Assembly (NCBI GenBank): GCA_902482615.1
Contig: CABTAA010000073.1
Location: 1-7,470, forward strand
Length of the DNA: 7,470 nucleotides
Origin: an uncultured Collinsella sp.
Lineage (GTDB): Bacteria; Actinomycetota; Coriobacteriia; Coriobacteriales; Coriobacteriaceae
Direction: 5' to 3'
Below are positions 1-3,681 of the stretch, piece by piece. A model generated the notes under the pieces. It did not search any database. It was not told the DNA's origin and saw only the letters and a program-made list of their open reading frames with translations. Both the position numbers and the translations under genes were made by a program. The number at the start of each line of letters is the position of its first letter. Within the stretch, counting starts at the first letter, position 1.

Positions 1-16
1 TGTGCTCTTCCGATCT
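1..16 (+). other. Untrimmed Illumina adapter sequence (contig-end artefact)
   Basis: Bases 1-16 (TGTGCTCTTCCGATCT) are identical to the last 16 bases of the Illumina TruSeq Read 2 adapter in the orientation that reads into an insert. A perfect 16-mer exactly at a sequence edge is best explained as adapter left on the terminal read. Genomic sequence therefore starts at about base 17. The apparent in-frame TAG at 16-18 is formed across the junction and should not be used to set the start of the following gene. Confidence 0.93.
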
Positions 17-228
17 AGCTTGCCGCGGTGCTGCCAAGCTTTAAGGATTACACCGTCGCCGTCGAGACCTCGGCTACCGAAGGGGACGAGGAAGGCATTG
101 TAGAGCGCGAAATCGTCGCCCATGTGACGACAAGCGAGGCGCTCGGGGCACACGACCGTCACGTCGCCCGTAAGCTCATCGACCTCAATGTGCCCGATCT
201 CGACCGCGTGGAATTTGATGTGGAGTAA
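17..228 (+). CDS. 3' end of an unrecognised gene, cut by the contig edge
   Basis: The frame is open from the adapter junction to TAA at 226-228 and gives 69 full codons. A GTG at 28 could be taken as a start, but the only upstream in-frame stop uses an adapter base, no purine-rich ribosome binding site precedes the GTG, and the frame continues through 19-27 (L-A-A). I therefore read this as the C-terminal tail of a longer protein. The tail is acidic and soluble, with no membrane segment and no cysteine; it contains A-V-E-T-S-A-T-E-G-D-E-E and ends V-E-F-D-V-E. I do not recognise the family. It is the only plus-strand gene seen and converges on the minus-strand gene at 356-805. Its coding status is likely, because codon use is like the rest of the window; its identity is unknown. 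Confidence 0.6.
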
Positions 229-264
229 TGCGGAGCATGGGATGGCTCCCGCGCACAGGCGCAA

Positions 265-288
265 GTCGCGGCGAGGCTCAGACGCGAC
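265..288 (+). repeat. Short inverted repeat after the partial plus-strand gene
   Basis: GTCGCG (265-270) and CGCGAC (283-288) are perfect 6-bp inverted arms around a 12-base spacer, 37 bases after the stop of the partial gene. No T-run follows on the plus strand, so it is not a convincing intrinsic terminator. It may be chance in GC-rich DNA. Confidence 0.25.
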
Positions 289-300
289 GCAGGCACAAGC

Positions 301-325
301 AAAAAACGGGACGTAGTTCACGTCC
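301..325 (-). terminator. Intrinsic terminator of the 356-805 gene
   Basis: Reading the minus strand, GGACGT and ACGTCC (320-325 and 309-314) form a perfect 6-bp stem with a 5-base loop (315-319). Two bases later comes a run of six T (complement of A 301-306). The stem begins about 30 bases after the TAA-side end of the minus-strand gene, a normal distance for a terminator. The plus strand lacks a T-run directly after the stem, so it works mainly for the minus strand. Confidence 0.65.
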
Positions 326-355
326 GCGCCCCGCTCGCTGTTTTATTGCCGTGAA

Positions 356-805
356 TCAGACGTCCGCATCGACATCGCCAGACTCCACCGTAAACGCCGG
401 ATCGGTGCTCACAAGATAAAATCGGGTCACCTTGCTATCTCTAAATAGATAGAGCTGGCCCTGCTCGCGTCGGCGTGACATATACGCCACGTGGACCGTA
501 CCGAATTCTTCGCCGTTTTCCTTCTTTAATATCAGGATGTTGGGGTCATCCGTACGCTTAAACTGCCCGTCAACGCAGCTGCCGTCTTTGTCGACCAGTT
601 GCCACCGATGGTTATCCTCTTCAAGAAAGGCCAGGGTTTCCAGACTCGTCTTGTCGTCCCGATAGTAACCGTCAATGGCAAACCCTTCGGAAGCGCATTC
701 CTGCATATAGGACGTTTCTCGGCTTATAGCAAACAGCCCTGTAGCGCCCAGGAGCACAGCCAGGCAGACCACTGCAAGGGTTATCGAAATAGCACGGCGA
801 CCCAT
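356..805 (-). CDS. Small exported or membrane-anchored protein, unknown function
   Basis: This gene encodes 149 residues from ATG at 805. The N-terminus is M-G-R-R followed by a hydrophobic segment at residues 7-27, so it has a Sec signal peptide or a signal anchor with the rest outside the cytoplasm. There is no lipobox: the only Cys in the hydrophobic segment (C14) sits mid-membrane. The outer part (about 30-149) is rich in aromatic and charged residues and alternates short strands and turns (for example D-G-Y-Y-R-D-D, D-K-D-G-S-C, G-Q-L-Y-L-F-R), suggesting a small beta-rich domain; C37 and C77 could form a disulfide. The acidic tail ends D-V-D-A-D-V. The ribosome binding site is weak (a GGTTGGG stretch upstream). 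I do not recognise the family. A terminator follows, and the gene looks monocistronic, starting about 190 bases after the sulfotransferase remnant. Confidence 0.7.
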   Translation of the reverse strand: MGRRAISITLAVVCLAVLLGATGLFAISRETSYMQECASEGFAIDGYYRDDKTSLETLAFLEEDNHRWQLVDKDGSCVDGQFKRTDDPNILILKKENGEEFGTVHVAYMSRRREQGQLYLFRDSKVTRFYLVSTDPAFTVESGDVDADV

Positions 806-892
806 GTTAGCCCAACCGATAGTTGTTTAACGGAGCGCGAAACATACCTGGAACCTCCGATGTCAGGGGGAACGTCGCCAGCAGGCTAGCGA

Positions 893-927
893 CAGCCATA
901 TGTTTCTAACATCAAACCATATGGCTG
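893..927. repeat. Perfect 10-bp inverted repeat between genes
   Basis: CAGCCATATG (893-902) and CATATGGCTG (918-927) are perfect inverted arms around a 15-base AT-rich spacer. The TTT and AAA next to the inner arm ends can extend the pairing if C917 is bulged. No T-run follows on either strand, so it is not a standard terminator. It lies between the end of the sulfotransferase remnant (minus strand, 996) and the start of the small exported protein (805), where an operator or the footprint of a lost mobile element would fit equally well. Confidence 0.55.
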
Positions 928-995
928 CCACTCGCGGAGGGGGCATCGGCGAACGGCGTGTTTTCATACTCCATTGGTCAAACCTAAGCGCAGCG

Positions 996-1466
996 CTACA
1001 GCTCGTACTTGTACACGCGGTAGATGTACTTCTCGGCTTCCATTTCGTAGGCGGCGATGGGCAGTCCATAGCGATCGTACTCGGCAAAGGTCTTGGCCTG
1101 GCCCGATGCCACGAGCATACTATTCGAACCGCCGACGCGCTGCGCACTGCTCACATAACCCGAGAACGGCACTGCGATCTGGTCCACAAGCTCGTAGGTG
1201 CGCGCGGCCTCGTCCACCGTAAAGAAGCGCCCAAACGAATGCGTTCCCTTGCTGTAGTCGGTCACCACCGCGGCGCCCAGCTGGCCCCAGTCGAACTTGG
1301 GATAGCGCTCGGTCGCACCAAAGTTGTTGTCGTATAGCAGCACCTGGTAGCGACCGGTTGTTACCGTATCGTCGTTTGGCAAATAGGTCACACTGTGCTG
1401 GCCCGCATTGAGCGAAAAATCGCCCTGAGCTTGCAGCAGCTTGTCCTCAAAGCCCGAGCCGGCCCA
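996..1466 (-). pseudogene. Aryl-sulfate sulfotransferase, 5'-truncated remnant
   Basis: The frame encodes the C-terminal ~157 residues of an arylsulfotransferase (ASST) family protein. Recognisable parts, in order, are F-E-D-K-L-L-Q, N-A-G-Q-H-S-V-T-Y-L-P-N-D-D, the L-L-Y-D-N-N segment, G-T-H-S-F-G-R-F-F, and the ending E-K-Y-I-Y-R-V-Y-K-Y-E-L before TAG at 996-998. Family members are usually well over 500 residues and act outside the cytoplasm as beta-propellers that move sulfate from phenolic sulfate esters to other phenols. Most of the propeller is missing. Family-like sequence begins near W (1464-1466); upstream codons are unrelated and hit an in-frame TGA at 1500-1502. No good in-frame start exists: a GTG at 1391 lies inside the conserved region. 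A Shine-Dalgarno-like AAAGGAG with ATG at 1467 sits right at the break but leads into a different frame that stops after six codons. I read this as a broken gene. Confidence 0.75.
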
Positions 1467-1515
1467 TTGCCGCTCCTTTCTATTTCTGGGTCCATCTTCT
1501 CACTGTTGGCGGCCG

Positions 1516-1554
1516 AAAATGATCCGTTTTCCTCCGTCCCCGAGAGGTCATTTT
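1516..1554 (-). terminator. Hairpin overlapping the end of the dehydrogenase gene, possible terminator
   Basis: AAAATGA (1516-1522) and TCATTTT (1548-1554) are perfect 7-bp inverted arms, extended by CC/GG (1524-1525 with 1546-1547) across a one-base bulge. The outer arm abuts the TAA stop (1555-1557) of the dehydrogenase. On the minus strand the descending arm ends in four T only, which makes it a weak terminator; on the plus strand it ends in six T. An inner CCTC/GAGG pairing competes with part of it. Confidence 0.45.
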
Positions 1555-2514
1555 TTAGTACTTGAAGAAACCCTCGCCCGAGCTTTCGCCCAGCTTGCCT
1601 TCGTCGAGCATCTGCTTGAAGACGGACGCCATGGCCTTAAAGTTGTAGGGCATCATCATCTTCTTGAGCAGCGGGCTCACCAGGCCCGGGACCTTCTGAT
1701 ACTGCATAACGATGTTGTACGCCGTCTGGATGCCCACGGTGTCGAATACGCGGAACGGGCCCTTGGGAGCGCCAGTGCCGCGCGTCCACGCGAGGTCGAT
1801 ACTCTTGGGATCGCTCACGCCCGAGACGTACAGGTCGAGGCCCGAAAGCAGCCATGGTACCAGCATAGAGTTAAGCAGGTAGCCGTTCTTTTCCTTGTTG
1901 ACGGGCAGGGCAAGCATACGGATGTCGTTGGCAAAGTCGACGAGCTCATCGAAATAGCGCTTGTCGGTCTGGTCCTGAGCCATGACCTCGGTCATGTTGT
2001 TCTTCCAGATGGAGTTGGCAAAGTGCAGCGACAGGTACTTCTCGGGACGGCCGGTGTACTTGGCAAAGGTGCTCGGCAGCAGCGTGGAAGAGTTGGTGAC
2101 GATGACGGTCTTTTGGGGGAGAACCGGGGCGAGCTTCTTGTAAAAATCGATTTTTGCCTGGGTGTCCTCGGCCATAGACTCGATGACCAAGTCGGCGTCG
2201 GCCACTGCCTTGGCAAGATCGAGCTCCAGCTTGAGTGTGGAGTAGGCGCGCTCAACGGCGGCGAGTGCCGCCTCTTTGTCGAAGGGCTTGCCGCTATCGG
2301 CGATACCGGAGCACCACTCGCCCGTGCCGTCCGCCATACCCTCGATTGCCGCGATGTACTCCTCGCGCACATGATCGATCTTGGGCTGGGTGCGACCGAT
2401 GCTGCCCTCGCTGCGCAGCCAAATCGTTACATCGAAGCCGCAGTAGGCAGCCTGAAAGGCAATCTGGCTTCCCAGCACGCCGCCGCCGGCAACGCAAACG
2501 GTCTTGTAGCTCAT
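1555..2514 (-). CDS. 3-hydroxyacyl-CoA dehydrogenase (3-hydroxybutyryl-CoA dehydrogenase type)
   Basis: This 319-residue cytoplasmic enzyme should interconvert (S)-3-hydroxyacyl-CoA and 3-oxoacyl-CoA with NAD(P)H. The N-terminal Rossmann domain has the dinucleotide motif G-G-G-V-L-G at residues 10-15, and V-I-E (E112) and N-S-S (141-143) follow as in the family. H164 in L-H-F-A-N is the expected catalytic His, with E176 in the position of its partner. The C-terminal helical domain (about 205-319) contains K-N-G-Y-L-L-N and ends G-E-G-F-F-K-Y as usual. It is longer than the ~280-residue clostridial Hbd because of extra sequence at about residues 36-75. The start is ATG at 2514, with AGAGAGGA (complement of 2523-2530) 8 bases upstream. 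The chain length of the substrate and the cofactor cannot be told from sequence. The downstream gene is a remnant, so it is probably transcribed alone. Butyrate-type or beta-oxidation use are both possible. Confidence 0.9.
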   Translation of the reverse strand: MSYKTVCVAGGGVLGSQIAFQAAYCGFDVTIWLRSEGSIGRTQPKIDHVREEYIAAIEGMADGTGEWCSGIADSGKPFDKEAALAAVERAYSTLKLELDLAKAVADADLVIESMAEDTQAKIDFYKKLAPVLPQKTVIVTNSSTLLPSTFAKYTGRPEKYLSLHFANSIWKNNMTEVMAQDQTDKRYFDELVDFANDIRMLALPVNKEKNGYLLNSMLVPWLLSGLDLYVSGVSDPKSIDLAWTRGTGAPKGPFRVFDTVGIQTAYNIVMQYQKVPGLVSPLLKKMMMPYNFKAMASVFKQMLDEGKLGESSGEGFFKY

Positions 2515-2522
2515 AGGAACAG

Positions 2523-2530
2523 TCCTCTCT
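2523..2530 (-). promoter_or_regulatory. Ribosome binding site of the dehydrogenase
   Basis: The minus strand reads AGAGAGGA here, 8 bases before the ATG at 2514. It overlaps the proximal half-site of the inverted repeat at 2527-2570, which could matter for control of translation. Confidence 0.7.
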
Positions 2531-2570
2531 TACGTAATTCCATAGATGTGTATTTATTCAACCGTAAGAG
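2527..2570 (-). promoter_or_regulatory. Inverted repeat in the dehydrogenase leader, candidate operator
   Basis: CTCTTACG (2527-2534) and CGTAAGAG (2563-2570) are perfect 8-bp inverted arms separated by 28 bases. The proximal arm overlaps the ribosome binding site and continues into the palindrome TTACGTAA (2530-2537). A weak promoter-like pair lies between: TTACGG (complement of 2562-2567) and TATGGA (complement of 2539-2544) with a 17-base spacer on the minus strand. If that promoter is real, transcription starts near 2532 and the arms act as DNA half-sites flanking it. If transcription starts further upstream, the arms could pair in the mRNA and hide the ribosome binding site. The -35 box matches consensus poorly. 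Confidence 0.45.
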
Positions 2571-2640
2571 GGCTGCACACTGGGGGTGGGTTCTATAAAC
2601 GGACGGTAATTTGCGGCGAACGGCTACATCTGTTCATTAT

Positions 2641-2865
2641 CTCAGGGTTCCGAGGGCGATTTTTTGTGCCACCGAGACGTCGTTTGCGGAAGTATGCGGC
2701 AAATTCCGGAACCCTTGAGCACACCCCGATTTTCCGCCAATAAAACCGCAGGCACAGGGCTTGGACATATTCGGTGTGCTCGGTCTATTCAGATTTTGCC
2801 GCATACTTCCGAAATCTGAGTTCGCAAAGGGTGATAGTCGGGGCGTTTACGCAACATATGTCCAA
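2641..2865. repeat. Block of interlocking inverted repeats, non-coding
   Basis: No gene is supported between the dehydrogenase start (2514) and the insertion sequence; 2575-2640 holds nothing I can name. From 2641 several inverted pairs interlock. CGGAAGTATGCGGCAAA (2687-2703) recurs inverted at 2795-2811, a perfect 17-bp match. GAGCACACC (2717-2725) pairs with 2773-2781. TTGGACATAT (2761-2770) pairs with 2856-2865. AGGGTTCCG (2644-2652) pairs with 2707-2715. TCAGATTT (2789-2796) pairs with 2812-2819 and presents the shared motif in its loop. The 17-mer and GAGCACACC occur in the same order and similar spacing in both orientations, so the block contains two inverted copies of a ~40-bp unit. 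Base composition is visibly less GC-rich than the genes. It may be a genus-level intergenic repeat family, but this window alone cannot show that. Confidence 0.65.
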
Positions 2866-2869
2866 TCAG

Positions 2870-2892
2870 AACCACCCTTAAAAAGGGTGGTT
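2870..2892 (-). repeat. Right-end hairpin of the insertion sequence
   Basis: AACCACCCTT (2870-2879) and AAGGGTGGTT (2883-2892) form a perfect 10-bp stem with a 3-base loop. It lies at the 3' side of tnpA, where IS200/IS605 elements carry the subterminal hairpin that TnpA recognises. Its outer stem sequence matches that of the left-end hairpin at 3551-3569. Confidence 0.75.
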
Positions 2893-2900
2893 TGCTCTTA

Positions 2901-3000
2901 GGGTATAACCCACGGGCCCCGGGCTCGCGTCTAAAGGCGCGGGCCCGGACTTCGTCCAGGCCTAGTGCATCTTGACCCGTGGCGCGCCGGTCGAACCGGC
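2901..3000 (-). ncRNA. Structured region after tnpA, possible RNA element
   Basis: Between the tnpA stop and the right-end hairpin lie about 100 bases packed with stems: 2986-2991 with 2995-3000 (6 bp, loop CGA); 2947-2950 with 2954-2957 (4 bp); 2919-2929 with 2938-2948 (11 bp with one wobble-type pair); and 2901-2904 with 2908-2911. There is no T-run, so this is not a simple terminator. It could be DNA structure used in transposition, a 3' untranslated structure, or a small RNA. Guide-RNA scaffolds sit in the matching position after tnpB in related elements, but there is no tnpB here, so that comparison is only an analogy. Confidence 0.35.
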
Positions 3001-3004
3001 AGCA

Positions 3005-3463
3005 TCACCCCCTCTTGAAGGGGTCCTCGTACTCCTTCACGCTCAGCTTGTCCAGCGCGATGTCGTGGGACTCCTGCTCCCTGATGCACTTGGCGATCGT
3101 CGCCTCGTTCAGGCCGACGGTGGACACGTAGTAGCCCTCCGCCCAGAACTTCCTGTTGCCGAACTTGTACTTGAGGTTGGCGTGCCTGTCGAATATCATC
3201 AGCGAGCTCTTCCCCTTCAGGTAGCCCATGACGCTCGCGACGCTGTACTTCGGCGGGATCGCCAGCAGCACGTGCACGTGGTCGGGCATCAGGTGCCCCT
3301 CGATTATCTCGATCCCCTTGTACTCGCACAGCTTCCTGAGGATCTCCCCTATGTCGCTCCTGATTTGGTTGTAGATCACTTTGCGCCTATACTTCGGCGT
3401 GAACACGATGTGGTACTTGCACATCCACTTCGTGTGGGAAAGGCTGTAGGCCTTCTGGGCCAT
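3005..3463 (-). CDS. tnpA: IS200-type transposase TnpA (Y1 HUH family), catalytic Tyr position is Cys
   Basis: This is a 152-residue single-strand DNA transposase of normal IS200 length. W-M-C-K-Y-H-I-V-F-T-P-K-Y-R-R (13-27) is the family N-terminus. The metal-binding HUH pair is H62 and H64 in M-P-D-H-V-H-V-L-L. G-Y-L-K-G-K-S-S (80-87) and F-W-A-E-G-Y-Y-V-S-T-V-G (106-117) follow. In the family the nucleophile is the Tyr of a Y-I-x-x-Q motif in the last helix; here that motif reads C126-I-R-E-Q130, codon TGC (complement of 3086-3088) instead of TAC. All else is intact, so the protein should fold but probably cannot cleave and join DNA by itself. The start is ATG at 3463 with AAGGGG eight bases upstream; a longer reading from TTG at 3505 would begin inside the leader hairpin and is unlikely. 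Translation is probably held low by the leader hairpin. Confidence 0.92.
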   Translation of the reverse strand: MAQKAYSLSHTKWMCKYHIVFTPKYRRKVIYNQIRSDIGEILRKLCEYKGIEIIEGHLMPDHVHVLLAIPPKYSVASVMGYLKGKSSLMIFDRHANLKYKFGNRKFWAEGYYVSTVGLNEATIAKCIREQESHDIALDKLSVKEYEDPFKRG

Positions 3464-3468
3464 GGCGA

Positions 3469-3530
3469 CCACCCCTTCGACTCGAATTCTTGACGGCCTG
3501 AACAATCGTCAATATCGGTCGGAGGGGTGG
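3469..3530 (-). promoter_or_regulatory. tnpA leader hairpin burying the ribosome binding site
   Basis: In the tnpA mRNA, the stretch complementary to 3518-3530 pairs with that complementary to 3469-3481: eight pairs, one A-C mismatch (3477 with 3522), then four pairs. The AAGGGG ribosome binding site lies in this stem. Inside, 3490-3495 and 3507-3512 (TTGACG and CGTCAA) form a second 6-bp stem. IS200 of enterobacteria is known to repress its transposase through leader structure that hides the ribosome binding site; this arrangement fits the same logic. Confidence 0.6.
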
Positions 3531-3550
3531 CTTTGTAAAGCCGTTTGTCT

Positions 3551-3569
3551 CCACCCGCGTAGCGGGTGG
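3551..3569 (-). repeat. Left-end hairpin of the insertion sequence
   Basis: CCACCCGC (3551-3558) and GCGGGTGG (3562-3569) form a perfect 8-bp stem with a 3-base loop upstream of tnpA. The shared CCACCC/GGGTGG stem with the right-end hairpin supports a TnpA recognition role. Such left-end hairpins can also block read-through transcription from flanking genes. Confidence 0.65.
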
Positions 3570-3575
3570 TTTAAA

Positions 3576-3596
3576 GCTGGCCGCTGCGCGGCCAGC
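3576..3596. repeat. GC-rich 9-bp hairpin at the edge of the insertion sequence
   Basis: GCTGGCCGC (3576-3584) and GCGGCCAGC (3588-3596) are perfect arms with a TGC loop. No T-run follows on either strand. It lies just outside the left-end hairpin, so it is either the outermost part of the element or host sequence at the insertion site. Confidence 0.5.
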
Positions 3597-3615
3597 GGAC
3601 TAAAGTCTTGGAAAG

Positions 3616-3653
3616 CAAAAACGGGTGGTAGCCGGTACGGCCACCACCCGTTT
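3616..3653 (-). terminator. Strong intrinsic terminator of the giant activase-related gene
   Basis: AAACGGGTGGT (3619-3629) and ACCACCCGTTT (3643-3653) form an 11-bp stem; inside, beyond one A-C mismatch, GCCG and CGGC (3631-3634, 3638-3641) add 4 bp and close on a GTA loop. On the minus strand the stem ends in a run of five T. It starts about 28 bases after the TAG stop of the gene and should stop transcription before the insertion sequence. Confidence 0.85.
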
Positions 3654-3681
3654 GTCTCATATCCAGCCCATAGCAGGCCAG

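Larger units (their letters stand above)
2866..3600 (-). mobile_element. IS200-type insertion sequence (IS200/IS605 family, tnpA only); ends approximate
   Basis: The element has one gene, tnpA, and hairpins at both ends, as IS200-type single-strand transposing elements do, with no tnpB. In the direction of tnpA the left-end hairpin is 3551-3569 and the right-end hairpin 2870-2892; both begin with the same AACCACCC foot on the minus strand and close with GGGTGG. Such elements have no terminal inverted repeats and make no target duplication, so exact ends cannot be set from one copy. A second GC hairpin at 3576-3596 may be inside or outside. The element sits between the terminator of the giant activase-related gene and the intergenic repeat block, in the same orientation as its neighbours. 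Confidence 0.8.

Noticed and set aside
900..1337. Plus-strand open frame of 145 codons
   Set aside because: It is antisense to the sulfotransferase remnant, whose minus-strand frame carries the recognisable protein family.
1441..2598. Plus-strand open frame of 385 codons
   Set aside because: It lies antisense to the 3-hydroxyacyl-CoA dehydrogenase and has no family motif; it is a shadow of GC-rich coding sequence.
2546..2743. Plus-strand open frame of 65 codons in the intergenic repeat region
   Set aside because: It crosses the dehydrogenase leader and the inverted repeats, has no ribosome binding site and no recognisable sequence.
2641..2865. CRISPR array
   Set aside because: The repeats are inverted, few and unevenly spaced, with no series of direct repeats and unique spacers.
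2931..3329. Minus-strand open frame of 132 codons inside the insertion sequence
   Set aside because: It is an alternative frame within tnpA and is full of Arg and Gly; the tnpA frame holds all conserved motifs.
3464..3505. N-terminal extension of TnpA from a TTG at 3505
   Set aside because: It adds 14 residues not typical of the family and would start inside the leader hairpin, while ATG at 3463 has a good ribosome binding site and gives the usual 152 residues.
3551..3596. Tandem terminators of the activase-related gene
   Set aside because: The two GC-rich hairpins lack T-runs on the minus strand; the strong terminator with T-run is at 3616-3653, and the inner hairpin matches the other end of the insertion sequence.
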